From Mycobacterium sp. 852002-51057_SCH5723018 (GTDB lineage Bacteria > Actinomycetota > Actinomycetes > Mycobacteriales > Mycobacteriaceae): DNA of 64,000 nt. The translations under genes were made by a program, and so were the position numbers. Of this stretch, positions 49,234 to 58,306 are shown piece after piece. The stretch covers positions 83,068 to 147,067 of the forward strand of contig NZ_LZIR01000081.1 of the NCBI RefSeq assembly GCF_001667035.1, read 5' to 3'. Within the stretch, counting starts at the first letter, position 1. Each line of letters starts with the position of its first letter. The notes beneath the pieces are model-generated. The model worked only from the letters and a program-made list of their open reading frames with translations, ran no database searches and was not told where the DNA came from.

Positions 49234-49998
49234 TCATGTCATCGTAGCGGCTCGCTCGACGTCGAGAAGCTGCTCACCGCGGCGCTCCTCGTCGTAGGCC
49301 TTCCGGCCGCCCCGCAGGCCGAACAGCCGTTTCGAGACCAGCAGGTAGACCACGGCGGCCACATTGATCGTAAAGGTGACCAGGCGGGTCATCGTGATGC
49401 CCTTGAGCAGGTCATGGACCTCCAGCGGCAGAAACACCGAGGTGGCCACCACCGCGAAGTACTCGCCCCAGCGCTTCAGCAACCACAGGCCGACACCCTC
49501 TATGACCTCGATCAGCGCGTAGCCGGCCAACATCAACGTCAGCAGCGCCAACGTGGATGGCTTGGTGGCCAGCGCCTTTTCCAGCTCGTGGACGATCGTC
49601 ATCTGGTCGACCTTGAAACCGGCGGCGCGAAAGATCGGCAGGTCGCGGTCCAGAGTGGCCTGGATCGCCCCCCTCGCACCGCGGAATTTCCACACGGCAT
49701 ACGCCGCAAGCGCGATCACCACCGCTCGAAACAGCCGTTCGACGGCCAGCGTACGAATGATGATGGCCTGGCGTAACGCCTTGCCACGCATGATCATCGG
49801 TGCGTCCTCGGCGCGGCCGCGTCCATGCGGCTCGCCTACGGTGTATTCGCCGCAGCGCAGGCAGCGCCACACTTCGCCCAGCCCGGTGGTGCCGCTGAGC
49901 CGGGCGGCGAGTGCCTCGTCGTCCGGCGCGTAGGTGACATGCCCCGCCAGCGCGCAGGTGACCAATTCCCACCGGTTGATGCCGCGTTCTTTGCGCAT
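49234..49998 (-). CDS. DUF2127 membrane protein with N-terminal zinc-binding segment
   Basis: 254 residues. An N-terminal soluble part includes CALAGHVTYAPDD and WRCLRCGEYTVGEPHGRG, with Cys and His positions that could hold zinc. Four membrane helices follow (RAVVIALAAYAVWKF, TLALLTLMLAGYALIEVIEGVGLWLLKRW, YFAVVATSVFLPLEVHDLL, FTINVAAVVYLLVSKRLFG), typical of DUF2127. The function is unknown. It is preceded by a divergent-free gap and runs in the same direction as the PrpD-like gene 52 bp upstream of it. The ATG at 49998 begins MRKERGINRWELV. Confidence 0.83.
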   Translation of the reverse strand: MRKERGINRWELVTCALAGHVTYAPDDEALAARLSGTTGLGEVWRCLRCGEYTVGEPHGRGRAEDAPMIMRGKALRQAIIIRTLAVERLFRAVVIALAAYAVWKFRGARGAIQATLDRDLPIFRAAGFKVDQMTIVHELEKALATKPSTLALLTLMLAGYALIEVIEGVGLWLLKRWGEYFAVVATSVFLPLEVHDLLKGITMTRLVTFTINVAAVVYLLVSKRLFGLRGGRKAYDEERRGEQLLDVERAATMT

Positions 49999-50050
49999 GG
50001 CCGATCATCGGATGCCGGTAGCTAACGACGCAAGGGGGCGCGCAGAGCGA

Positions 50051-51457
50051 TCAGAATCGCACCCTGCTGCGCGGGCGCGCGGCGGTGGGGCTCACCGCCC
50101 CCAGCAGGCCGGCGAACTCGGCGGCCGGAATCTCGTCCAGGTGATCGACCGCGGCGACGAGGTCGGCGCGCAGGGCGTCGTCGCAGAAGGGTTCGGCGAG
50201 CCAGTCGAACTTGTCGATGACGCGTTCCCAGGACATGGGACGGGTGGGCGAGCCCTCGTAATCGGCCTGCTCGCGGCTGAAGTTCCGCCCGTCGCGCGTC
50301 ACCACGTGCACCCGCGCCGCGGTGCGCTGGGGGTAGTCCGCGGTGAGGTCGGGCGCCGCCTTGACGTCCACCCGTGCCAGCAGGTCCTGGACGTCGACGC
50401 GCAGAACCCGTTCGGCCTCAAGTTGTTCGGGACCGACCCCGCCGTCGAGCAGCGCCACCGCGCTCAGATATTTGAGGTTGTAGTCGGCCTGTTCCTTGGT
50501 CAGCGGATGCTCCTTGTCGCCGTACGCGCCGCCGCCGGCGAAGTCATAGGCGCCCTGAAAGACTTCGAGCTGCACCTGCGCGACGTCATCGCCGCGCAGT
50601 CCGCGGTCACCGCGGATCGCCAAGACCGCGTCAATGATGGCCTGGCCGTGGATAAGTGAGCAGTACTGCTTCAGGTACGTCTGCTCGACGCAGCTGAGTT
50701 CCCTGTCGTCGGTGTGAAAGTCGATCGGCTGATCGAAGAGCTGCGCCAGGCCGTGTGGGCCTTCGAATAGCGACTTCGGGCCGGTGATGCCGCGGCCGGC
50801 CAACATCGTGGTGTACACCGCGCGCATGCCGGTGCTGGCCGGCGAAATGCCCTTCCAGTTCGAAACCGGTTCGGCGTGTACGGTTGCCAGCGACACGTTG
50901 TCGGCCGCGGCGGCCGCGATGGCGTTGGCGGTGGCCTCGGCGTCCAGCCCGAGCACCTTCGCCGAGCCCGCCGCGACCGACATCGCCAGTTGCAGGGCGT
51001 GATTGATCCCGCGCGCCATCACCGGAACCTGAGCGCTGAACCGGCATTGGACCTCGTAGGCGACCGCCAGGGCCAGCAGAAAATCCGCACCGCTGGCGTC
51101 GACGTGCTCGGCGACGGCCAGCACCGCGCCGAAGTTGTCGGCGGGGTGGCACAGTCCTCCGACCGTGAGATACGTGTCGAGCAGGTCGGGGTAGCGCACC
51201 AGCACCGTGTTGAAGAACGCCGCCTGGTCGACCGATGCCCGCCCGCCGCCGACCAGGGTGGCAGTGGGGACGCCGCTGAATTGCCCGGTGTGCTCGCGGA
51301 TCGTTGCGATGAGCTCCCCGTCCAACGACCCTACGGCGCAGGCGACGCTGTCCAGCACGTTGCGCTTCAACAAGGCCCGGTGCCGATCGCTCAGGTCCCG
51401 CTGCTGGGCGCCGACGACGAAGCCGGCGAGGTCGTCGACAACGTAGCTCTGCGCCAT
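50051..51457 (-). CDS. MmgE/PrpD-family dehydratase-like protein
   Basis: 468 residues. The PrpD all-helical domain spans most of the protein (LKRNVLDSVACAVGSLDGELI, FFNTVLVRYPDLLDTYLTVGGLCHPADNFGAVLAVAEHV, GINHALQLAMSVAAGSAKVLGLD), followed by the smaller lid (TKEQADYNLKYLSAVALLDG, and RVHVVTRDGRNFSREQADYEGSP). PrpD is 2-methylcitrate dehydratase, but this distant branch is often found with unrelated acid metabolism (cis-aconitate-like substrates, itaconate). The ATG at 51457 is chosen for AGGACGAAAACCC before it. A LysR gene lies upstream in the same direction and is the likely regulator. Confidence 0.88.
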   Translation of the reverse strand: MAQSYVVDDLAGFVVGAQQRDLSDRHRALLKRNVLDSVACAVGSLDGELIATIREHTGQFSGVPTATLVGGGRASVDQAAFFNTVLVRYPDLLDTYLTVGGLCHPADNFGAVLAVAEHVDASGADFLLALAVAYEVQCRFSAQVPVMARGINHALQLAMSVAAGSAKVLGLDAEATANAIAAAAADNVSLATVHAEPVSNWKGISPASTGMRAVYTTMLAGRGITGPKSLFEGPHGLAQLFDQPIDFHTDDRELSCVEQTYLKQYCSLIHGQAIIDAVLAIRGDRGLRGDDVAQVQLEVFQGAYDFAGGGAYGDKEHPLTKEQADYNLKYLSAVALLDGGVGPEQLEAERVLRVDVQDLLARVDVKAAPDLTADYPQRTAARVHVVTRDGRNFSREQADYEGSPTRPMSWERVIDKFDWLAEPFCDDALRADLVAAVDHLDEIPAAEFAGLLGAVSPTAARPRSRVRF

Positions 51458-51548
51458 GGGTTTTCGTCCTTTCGTCGATACCCCCACTGAAGCGCCGCGG
51501 CGACCCGCTGTCCAGGATCGAGCCCCTACCAGTGCTCGACTCGGCTTA

Positions 51549-52505
51549 CTACCGCAGGTCGGCGGCCGATTCGAGGGCGCCGCGGTGGGGGTCGTCACCC
51601 GGGATCCACCAGCGGCCCGCGGGAGGCGCGAGCCATCCGCGGCCGCACGCGATCGTCAACAGGGAGTCGACCACGCGGGCGACGCCGGCCCGGTCGTCGT
51701 CTTGGCGGTGCACCAACGACCAAGTCCACAAGGGAATCGGCTCGGCGACGGGACGCTGACCCAGGCTGGGTGGGATCACCGCGGTATGGCGTTTCGGCGA
51801 GGCGAGCACGGCGGCGCCGATCTTGCGGACGTGCATATAAAACGCGTCCCCGGTCACGCCCCCGTCGTCGATCCTGACGACGCGTGCGCCGGTGTCGGCG
51901 GCGAACTCCTCGGCAAACCGATTCCACGACGACCACACCGACTCGTCGGCGTCAACGAGCACGTGGACTTCTTGTGCCGCAACGGGTTCCGGCGAGCAGG
52001 TACCGGGAGCGACAGCGTGTAGGGGCTCGGCGCGCAGCAGGTGGGCCGTCAGCCCGCGCTGCTTGACCTGCTCGGCGGTGACCCAGGCCAGCGCGATGTC
52101 CAGGGTGCCCTCGGCGACGCGGTCGGCTTGGGCGTGCGACGGCAGCACCCACTCGTCGATCCGCAGCGCCACCGAGGTCCCAGCCAAGCCGTGGATGTCA
52201 TCGGGTAACCAGCTGACGTAGCCCAACCGCACCGGAGCGCTTTGCGCGGCCGCCCGTCGCAGCCGGTGCTTGGCATCGTCGGCCAGGGACAGGATCCGCC
52301 GGGCGTCGGCGAGCAACGACTGTCCGGCTTGAGTGAGCCGAACGCTGCGCCGGTCCCGCACGAACAGGTCGGCGCCCAGTTCGCGCTCCAGCGCGATGAT
52401 TTGCTGCGACAATGCGGGCCCGGAGATGCGGACTCGCCTCGCCGCCCGACCGAAATGCAGCTCCTCTGCGACGGCCACGAAGTAGCGCAGCTGCCGCAGT
52501 TCCAT
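51549..52505 (-). CDS. LysR-type regulator upstream of the PrpD-like gene
   Basis: 318 residues. The start MELRQLRYFVAVAEELHFGRAA is the canonical LysR N-terminus; winged helix to about residue 60 (ARRVRISGPALSQQIIALERELGADLF), then an effector domain (VRLGYVSWLPDDIHGLAG...). Ligand not predictable. It is on the same strand as the PrpD-like gene 91 bp downstream, so the two may be co-transcribed or, as often in this family, the target lies elsewhere. No clear T-N11-A box was pinned down. Confidence 0.9.
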   Translation of the reverse strand: MELRQLRYFVAVAEELHFGRAARRVRISGPALSQQIIALERELGADLFVRDRRSVRLTQAGQSLLADARRILSLADDAKHRLRRAAAQSAPVRLGYVSWLPDDIHGLAGTSVALRIDEWVLPSHAQADRVAEGTLDIALAWVTAEQVKQRGLTAHLLRAEPLHAVAPGTCSPEPVAAQEVHVLVDADESVWSSWNRFAEEFAADTGARVVRIDDGGVTGDAFYMHVRKIGAAVLASPKRHTAVIPPSLGQRPVAEPIPLWTWSLVHRQDDDRAGVARVVDSLLTIACGRGWLAPPAGRWWIPGDDPHRGALESAADLR

Positions 52506-52563
52506 CTACCGAGCTTAAGTGCGCCCGAGCCCGGGCAGGAAGCGCCGTTCAACAGCGCACGCG

Positions 52564-53421
52564 CTAGACGGCCCGGTCCGCCGCAGGCTGCGATTGGGAA
52601 ATAGCCTCGGTTTCGCCGGTGAGCGTTTTCCCGATGACCCGGATCTGCCGCGCGCTCAACGGGCACAGCGGATGCAGGGCGACCATCAGGGGGACTCGCC
52701 GGCGGTGGTCGAATACCGGTGCGGCGATGGTGACGACGGGCTGTTTGCGGCGGCCCGGATTGTCGTCGGAGAGAAAGCCGATCGTGGAGAACTCGACGAG
52801 TAGCTGGTCCAGGATGTGCCGCACCGGAATTGGCATCTCGTTGCTATCCAGCGTGGCGACAACCTGCACGGCCTGCGCCAGCGCGGGCGTCGTCCAGTCG
52901 ACGTCGAATCCGCGCTCGCGCGTGTGCTCCAAGACGCGCTCGAGACGCTGGATGCGATCGGTGTTGTCGCCCGCGCCGCGACGAATCCAGGCCCGTTGTT
53001 CCTCCTCGGTGTCCCAGGCCGCAAGTGCGACGCCAAACGGAGGGGCATAGGGGATGCGATCACCCGGTATTCCAGCCGGCTGGGTGGCGGGGTCGGCCTC
53101 GAATGCGGTGACCACCAACGAATCACCGAATCGCTCGACAACGGAGCCGGCGTAACCGACCTCGCGGGACAACTTGAGCACCGCGGAACGAGCCGCCTGC
53201 GCGAGCGGGCGGGCGGTGTCGGTGCGCGCCGCCACCACCGCCAGCGCGGGGCCGAGACTGAACGTCTTCGCGACGGGATCGCGGCTGGCCCAACCCCGGT
53301 CGCACAACGTCTTCAGGATCGCGTGCGCGGTCGCCTGGTTGAGGTCCAGCTCCCGCACGATGTCGGAGAAACGCAGCTGCGCGTTGCCGGACCGGGCCAG
53401 GAGCTCGACGACGTCGAGCAC
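52564..53421 (-). CDS. IclR-family transcriptional regulator, start codon unclear
   Basis: 285 residues from GTG 53421. The winged helix is RVLDVVELLARSGNAQLRFSDIVRELDLNQATAHAILKTLCDRG, and the effector domain includes VVERFGDSLVVTAFEAD, PYAPPFGVALAAWDTEEEQRAWI and VVTIAAPVFDHRRRVPLMVAL. The fold appears to begin upstream of the GTG: 11 codons (IRGSPSAPTAR) in the same frame precede it, with AAGGAG seven bases before an ATC at 53454. Either translation starts at this rare ATC, or an ATG was lost and the GTG is used. Effector unknown; the divergent SnoaL/SDR genes are possible targets. Confidence 0.85.
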   Translation of the reverse strand: MLDVVELLARSGNAQLRFSDIVRELDLNQATAHAILKTLCDRGWASRDPVAKTFSLGPALAVVAARTDTARPLAQAARSAVLKLSREVGYAGSVVERFGDSLVVTAFEADPATQPAGIPGDRIPYAPPFGVALAAWDTEEEQRAWIRRGAGDNTDRIQRLERVLEHTRERGFDVDWTTPALAQAVQVVATLDSNEMPIPVRHILDQLLVEFSTIGFLSDDNPGRRKQPVVTIAAPVFDHRRRVPLMVALHPLCPLSARQIRVIGKTLTGETEAISQSQPAADRAV

Positions 53422-53497
53422 CCGGGCGGTCGGGGCAGACGGCGATCCGCGGATTTGTTGACTCCTTCGCGGCGGGGTTCATACAGTTACACCGAGC

Positions 53498-53526
53498 ATT
53501 CGAGATTTTATATCGATTATTCGAGA
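53498..53526. promoter_or_regulatory. AT-rich direct repeat in the iclR upstream region
   Basis: ATTCGAGA occurs at 53498-53505 and 53519-53526, 21 bp apart, with TTTTATATCGATT between. The second copy also forms TCGA-TTAT-TCGA. The AT content is strikingly higher than the surroundings and the place fits an IclR operator and promoter region. Confidence 0.4.
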
Positions 53527-53550
53527 AGCAAAACGAGGCTGACGCATTGC

Positions 53551-53706
53551 GCTGTTGTGTTGAGGCACGGCCAGCTACAGGTTCGCGATACACCGGACCC
53601 CACGCCCGGGCCGGGCGAGCCGCTGCTGCGGACACTGAGCACAGCGATTTGCGCGTCCGATGTGGACTTCATGGAACACCCGGAACTGGCTGTGGACGAT
53701 CCGACG
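53551..53706 (+). pseudogene. N-terminal remnant of a zinc-dependent alcohol dehydrogenase
   Basis: Fifty-two codons read AVVLRHGQLQVRDTPDPTPG, LLRTLSTAICASDVDF and MEHPELAVDDPT: the first strands of a GroES-like domain including the first zinc ligand Cys. There is no start codon in frame (ACG CAT TGC GCT replaces an expected ATG CGC GCT), and the match to the family ends abruptly after about 52 residues. The SnoaL gene begins 40 bp later. It is the stump of a lost gene. Confidence 0.65.
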
Positions 53707-53746
53707 AGCCACCGCGCATCGTGGTTCATCCGAACGGAGCCATCCC

Positions 53747-54163
53747 ATGACCGAATCAGATGACAGACAAGAGATTTCGGATCTGCTTGTGCGTTATGCC
53801 ACCGGAATCGACCGACGAGACTGGCCACTGTTCCGAACCGTGTTCACCGACGACTGCGAACTCGACTACGGCGAGATCGGCGCCTGGAAAGGCGTCGACG
53901 CCGTCACGGACTTCATGGAAAAAACCCACGCCCTGGCCGGGCACACGCTGCACCGCCTAACCAATCAAACCATCACGGTCGATGGCGACAAAGGCGTGGC
54001 GCGCACCTACGTTGATGCCCTGATCATGTTTGGTGACAACAAATCCGGCGGCGCCGGCGTCAATGGCATCGGTTTCTACGATGACGAGGTGGTCCGGACG
54101 CCCGACGGTTGGCGCATCGCGCGCCGCCGGTTCACCATCGTCCGAGTAGCTAGCGTCGGTTAG
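53747..54163 (+). CDS. SnoaL-like domain protein
   Basis: 138 residues: RQEISDLLVRYATGIDRRDWPLFRTVFTDDCELDYGEIG is the standard actinobacterial SnoaL_4 N-terminus, followed by HTLHRLTNQTITVDGDKGVARTYVDAL and the terminal strand WRIARRRFTIVRVASVG. The pair R/D in the pocket and the Asp of DYGE are typical of the fold but do not define chemistry. The ATG at 53747 has GGAGCC upstream. It is followed ten bases later by an SDR gene, so the two are likely one operon, perhaps with the divergent IclR as regulator. Confidence 0.87.
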   Translation: MTESDDRQEISDLLVRYATGIDRRDWPLFRTVFTDDCELDYGEIGAWKGVDAVTDFMEKTHALAGHTLHRLTNQTITVDGDKGVARTYVDALIMFGDNKSGGAGVNGIGFYDDEVVRTPDGWRIARRRFTIVRVASVG

Positions 54164-54173
54164 GGGTGCACCC

Positions 54174-54992
54174 GTGACATTCGCAACGAAGTACGGGCCG
54201 TGGGCGCTGGTCGCGGGGGCCTCCGACGGCCTGGGCGCCGCGTTCGCCGCGGAACTCACCCAGCGCGGTGTCAACGTGGTGCTGCTGGCTCGCCGACAGG
54301 CCGTGCTGGATCAGGTGGCAGCGCAGATCACCGCCCGCACCTCAGCCCAAACGCGAACCCTGGCAATCGATCTCGCGGACCGGGGTGCGGCGTCCACGAT
54401 CGCCGAGGCCACCAGCGACCTCGAGATCGGGTTCCTCGTCTACTGCGCCGGCGCCGACCCGAACTTCAAGCCGTTCCTTGCCAACCCGGTCGAGGAAGCC
54501 GAGGCGTTGGTGCAACGCAACTGCATGGTGCCGATGCAGCTATGCCACCACTTCGCCCCGGCAATGGTCGAGCGAGGCAGCGGCGGGATCGTGATCTTCG
54601 GGTCCGGCGCCGGATTGGCCGGCGGACCCAACATGGTGGCCTATGGCGCATCCAAAGCCTTCGACATGGTCTTCGCCGAAGCGCTGTGGGCCGAACTGCA
54701 CAACAAGGGCGTCGACGTCCTGGGCTTGATCCTGGGCAAGACGAATACGCCCGCGTTGCGGCAACTCGAATACAGCCGCGGCCAGATCAGCAGCCCGGAC
54801 GACATGCCACCGGGCGCGGCGGCGGTCGACGATGTCATCACCGAGGCGTTCGACAACCTCACCAACGGCCCCACCTGGATTGTCGGCGAAGAACTGCGCG
54901 CCGCCGTGCAGGCGATGGGCGCGCTGACCCGCAATCAGATCGTCGAACTGATGACGCAGGCCAGCGCCGCGGCGATGGGCCCCGCGGGCTAA
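54174..54992 (+). CDS. SDR oxidoreductase in SnoaL operon
   Basis: 272 residues: ALVAGASDGLGAAFAAELTQRGVNVVLLARR, YCAGADPN in place of NNAG, catalytic FGSGAGLAGGPNMVAYGASK. A C-terminal cap (PGAAAVDDVITEAFDNLTNGPTWIVGEELRAA) is present. It belongs to the DltE-like short-chain branch. GTG 54174 is ten bases after the SnoaL stop. Its 3' end overlaps the convergent methyltransferase gene by four bases. Its substrate may be a small ketone or alcohol handled with the SnoaL protein. Confidence 0.88.
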   Translation: MTFATKYGPWALVAGASDGLGAAFAAELTQRGVNVVLLARRQAVLDQVAAQITARTSAQTRTLAIDLADRGAASTIAEATSDLEIGFLVYCAGADPNFKPFLANPVEEAEALVQRNCMVPMQLCHHFAPAMVERGSGGIVIFGSGAGLAGGPNMVAYGASKAFDMVFAEALWAELHNKGVDVLGLILGKTNTPALRQLEYSRGQISSPDDMPPGAAAVDDVITEAFDNLTNGPTWIVGEELRAAVQAMGALTRNQIVELMTQASAAAMGPAG

Positions 54993-55591
54993 CCCGGTGC
55001 GCGCCAGGAGATCAGTGCCCGCCCGTAGAGCAGGCGGCGCACGCGGGCGCCGGGCAGCTTGGCGCGGACATGCGCGCGCAACTCCTGCAGTGTGTCCGAC
55101 GGCGGCCACTTGATCGGCGCCGTGTGCTCCCACTTGCCTTTGACGCGGTTGACGACGCCACACGCCGTCCAACTTGCCGAGTGCCACAGGGCATTTCGGA
55201 GCGAAGGCTTGACGAAGGCGACCACGCCCAACGTCCCGGCGGCCCTTACCAGATCCGCCAATCGTTCCAGCGCTGCGCCCGTGTTGTCGATGTGATGCAG
55301 CGTGGCATTGGAGAGCACCGCGTCGAAACTTGCCCGGGGCAGGTCGGCCGTCATGACATCGCCGTGCACCCACCGGACGGGCGCCGTGTCGAACCGCTCC
55401 TGCGCGCGTTGCAGGACTGAGGCGTCGAGATCCAGCGCGGTGACATCGGGAACTCGCTGCGTGAGGCGGGCGGCCAGAAACCCGTCGCCGCATCCGACGT
55501 CGAGGGCCCGCCCGGCGCCGGACGGAACCATGGACTGCAGCAGTGCGTCGTAGTGGATGTTGATGTTCCACGGCCGGTTGGCGGAGGACAT
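54989..55591 (-). CDS. Class I SAM-dependent methyltransferase
   Basis: 200 residues. SAM motif I GRALDVGCGDGFLAARLTQRVP, motif II ALDLDASVLQRAQERF, motif III GDVMTADLPRASFDAVLSNATLHHID, and a C-terminal RVRRLLYGRALISWRAPG that closes the sheet. NRPWNINIHYDALL at the beginning is common in a group of actinobacterial small-molecule methyltransferases. Acceptor unknown. ATG 55591 is the first start in frame. The upstream 303 bp separates it from the antiporter gene. Confidence 0.88.
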   Translation of the reverse strand: MSSANRPWNINIHYDALLQSMVPSGAGRALDVGCGDGFLAARLTQRVPDVTALDLDASVLQRAQERFDTAPVRWVHGDVMTADLPRASFDAVLSNATLHHIDNTGAALERLADLVRAAGTLGVVAFVKPSLRNALWHSASWTACGVVNRVKGKWEHTAPIKWPPSDTLQELRAHVRAKLPGARVRRLLYGRALISWRAPG

Positions 55592-55894
55592 ACCCCGAAC
55601 GTATCGGCAACGAGCCCCGCCGCCGAAGCCGCGCCCGATCCGTCCGCTGCGGCGCTGGCCATGCCGGAAACGCCGCCACCCTGCCGCGGAAGGTTTGCCA
55701 AAGTTTTAGATCAGCCTGTCCGAACTTTCGGCATCGACTTGTGTAGCCAGCAAAGATGGGGCGCGGCGCGCCATCGCTTTGCGCGCCCGCAACGTTGCTG
55801 GGTGGTTGTTTCGCCGGTAACGTTGAAAGGCAGTTCGCGACGGCAAGCGAGCCGAACCAGTCACCAATGACCGGCACCCCTCGATGAATGAAGG
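55592..55894. other. 303-bp divergent region before the cation exchanger gene
   Basis: No gene seen. It contains GC-rich repeats (GGCGCGGCGCGCC near 55761) and the promoters for the methyltransferase and the exchanger. I looked for a recognisable metal- or c-di-AMP-type riboswitch and saw none. Confidence 0.4.
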
Positions 55895-57187
55895 ATGACG
55901 ATGCTGGCCGCAGACAGGCCCGCTGCCGCGGTATCGACGGCCTCACGCGCGCGGCGGCTCACACTGACCCGCTCGGCCCTGATCACCGGGATCTTCATCG
56001 CACCCGCGGTGGTCACCCGGGTCGTCGGCCTGCATCTCGATCCGGTCGCCGCCCTGGTGGTCTTCGGCGGGGCGGTGGTGGCGGCCAGCTTCCTGCTGGC
56101 GTGGGCCGCCGAAGCCGCGCAGATCGATGTCTCGGGCGGACTGGCGATCGCGGTCCTCGCCCTGGTCGCGGTGCTGCCCGAATACGCCGTCGACCTCTAT
56201 TACGCGTACGTCTCCGGTCACAATGCCGAATACACCCAGTACGCCGCCGCGAACATGACGGGATCCAACCGGCTGTTGATGGGATTGGGCTGGCCCGTCG
56301 TGGTCTTGGTCAGCACCCTGGTGGCGCGCAAGGCGGGTAACCGCAAATCGACCGGCCTCGCCTTGGAGCCCGCCAACCGCGTCGAGCTCGGGTTTCTGCT
56401 GATCGCCGGGGTGGTCGCGTTCGTGATACCGGTGACCGGCGAAATCCACCTGGCGCTCGGGTTGACGCTGCTCGCCTGGTTCGGCTTCTACCTCTACAAG
56501 ATCGGCCACGGTGACGTGGAGGAGCCCGACCTCATCGGTACCGCCGCCGCGCTCGGGGAGCTGCCCGATCGCGGCCGGCGCATCGCCGTGGTCGGACTGT
56601 TTGTCGTGTCCGGCGCGGTCATCCTGCTGTGCGCCAAGCCGTTCGCCGACAATCTGGTCGCCGCGGGTACCGAGCTGGGCATCGACCGATTCCTGCTGGT
56701 TCAGTGGCTGGCGCCGCTGGCCTCGGAAGCGCCCGAATTCATCATCGCGGTCATCTTCGCGACCCGCGGCAAGGGCACCGCGGCGATCGCCACGCTGATC
56801 TCCTCCAAGGTCAACCAGTGGACACTGCTGATCGGGTCGCTGCCGGTGGCTCACGTGCTCGGCGGGGGCGGATTCTCTCTGGCGCTCGACTCCCGCCAGA
56901 TCGAGGAAGTGCTGCTCACCGCCACGCAGACCCTGATGGGGGTGGCGTTGATCCTGGCGCTCCGTTTCGCCCGCGGCGCGGCGTGGGCGCTGCTGGTGTT
57001 GTTCGTCGTGCAGTTCCCGATCGTCTCGACACAGGGGCGGCTGATCCTGTGCGGGATTTACACCGCGGTGGCCGTCGCCGCGTTGATCGTCAACCGCCGT
57101 TACCTGCTTGCCACCGTCCAGGCGCCGTTTGTCGGAAGGGCGATTCGCCACAGCGGTCACCCGCACCATGCCGCAGACACTCCCTGA
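55895..57187 (+). CDS. CaCA-family cation/proton (Ca2+/H+ or Na+/Ca2+) exchanger
   Basis: 430 residues with about 11 membrane helices. The two alpha repeats are recognisable: LVAVLPEYAVDLYYAYVSGH...AANMTGSNRLLMG in the first half and LAPLASEAPEFIIAVIFATRGKG...LISSKVNQWTLLIGS in the second; the Glu residues in LPEY and EAPEF are the expected ion ligands. A cytoplasmic loop of about 50 residues joins the halves (KIGHGDVEEPDLIGTAAALG). Ion specificity is not decidable. ATG 55895 and 55901 are both possible; the second has AAGG six bases upstream. Confidence 0.88.
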   Translation: MTMLAADRPAAAVSTASRARRLTLTRSALITGIFIAPAVVTRVVGLHLDPVAALVVFGGAVVAASFLLAWAAEAAQIDVSGGLAIAVLALVAVLPEYAVDLYYAYVSGHNAEYTQYAAANMTGSNRLLMGLGWPVVVLVSTLVARKAGNRKSTGLALEPANRVELGFLLIAGVVAFVIPVTGEIHLALGLTLLAWFGFYLYKIGHGDVEEPDLIGTAAALGELPDRGRRIAVVGLFVVSGAVILLCAKPFADNLVAAGTELGIDRFLLVQWLAPLASEAPEFIIAVIFATRGKGTAAIATLISSKVNQWTLLIGSLPVAHVLGGGGFSLALDSRQIEEVLLTATQTLMGVALILALRFARGAAWALLVLFVVQFPIVSTQGRLILCGIYTAVAVAALIVNRRYLLATVQAPFVGRAIRHSGHPHHAADTP

Positions 57188-57253
57188 CTCCCGTCAGCGC
57201 CGGGTTGTATAGCATCGCGGGTTAACTAGCCAACCTTCGGATGTGGAGCGCGC

Positions 57254-58081
57254 ATGGCCCGCGAGGTGCTGACCGTCATCGGCGTCGGCGGCATGGGGCA
57301 GGCCATCGCCCGGCGCCTGGGCGCCGGCAAGACGGTGCTGCTGGCGGATTACAACGACGCAGCGCTGGCGTCGGTGGGCGAGTCCTTGACCGCGGACGGC
57401 CACCGCGTGGAATGTCGTGGCGTCGACGTCGCCTCGCCGGACTCGGTGAGCCAGCTCGCCGAACTCGCGGCCACGCTCGGCGACGTGACCCAGGTGGCAC
57501 ACACCGCCGGCCTGTCCCCCTCGCAGGCCTCGGCCGAAGCGATCCTGGCCGTGGATCTTTTGGGCACGGCGCTGGTGCTGGAGGAATTCGGCGCAGTCGT
57601 CGCGGCCGGCGGGGCGGGCGTCGTGATCGCCAGCATGGCCGGGCACATGTTCCCACCGCCGACCGCCGTGCAAGAACGCGCGTTGGCCCACACCCCGGCG
57701 CGTGACCTGCTGGGGCTGGACTTCGTCCACGCTCAAAAGCTCGCCCAGCCCGGCATCGCCTACGGAATCGCCAAGCAGGCCAACCACATCCGAGTCCGCG
57801 CTGCCAGCGCGCAGTGGGGCCGGCGCGGCGCCCGCATCAACTCGATCAGCCCCGGCGTCATCTCAACGCCGATGGGACAACAAGAACTCGCCTCCCCGGT
57901 CGGTGACGGCATGCGCGCGATGGTCGCCGCCTCGGCGACGGCCCGCCTCGGAACCCCGGACGACATCGCCTCGGCCACCGCGTTCCTGCTCGGCCCGGAA
58001 GCATCCTTCATCACCGGTACCGACCTGCTCGTAGACGGCGGCGTCATCGCGGCGATGAAGGCGGGAAGCCCGGCGGGCTAG
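57254..58081 (+). CDS. SDR oxidoreductase with GVGGMG cofactor motif
   Basis: 275 residues. The nucleotide-binding motif is VIGVGGMGQAIARRLG, an unusual SDR variant that resembles 6-phosphogluconate-type GxGxxG. The catalytic region has VVIASMAGHMF and, after an insertion of about 40 residues (PPTAVQERALAHTPARDLLG and following), YGIAKQAN with Tyr and Lys. RINSISPGVISTPMG and GTDLLVDGG close the fold. The insertion would form a lid. It is not clearly in an operon; the cation exchanger precedes it by 66 bp. Substrate unknown. Confidence 0.87.
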   Translation: MAREVLTVIGVGGMGQAIARRLGAGKTVLLADYNDAALASVGESLTADGHRVECRGVDVASPDSVSQLAELAATLGDVTQVAHTAGLSPSQASAEAILAVDLLGTALVLEEFGAVVAAGGAGVVIASMAGHMFPPPTAVQERALAHTPARDLLGLDFVHAQKLAQPGIAYGIAKQANHIRVRAASAQWGRRGARINSISPGVISTPMGQQELASPVGDGMRAMVAASATARLGTPDDIASATAFLLGPEASFITGTDLLVDGGVIAAMKAGSPAG

Positions 58082-58306
58082 GCCATCAGACCAGGTAATA
58101 CAACTCCGGCGTGCGGGGCCGGTCGCAGGCGAAGACACCTCAGCGCCGAACGCTTCTACCATCCGGGCGTCCTCTCACCGCGATCCCCAGGCTATCGAGC
58201 CGGGCCTCCAACATTTTGACGGTGTTAACGAGCACGCCCCTCGGCACAGCGTTGAGAATCAGCCTGAAACTAAGTACACGGCGGTCGGCATGCATATGCT
58301 GATCAG

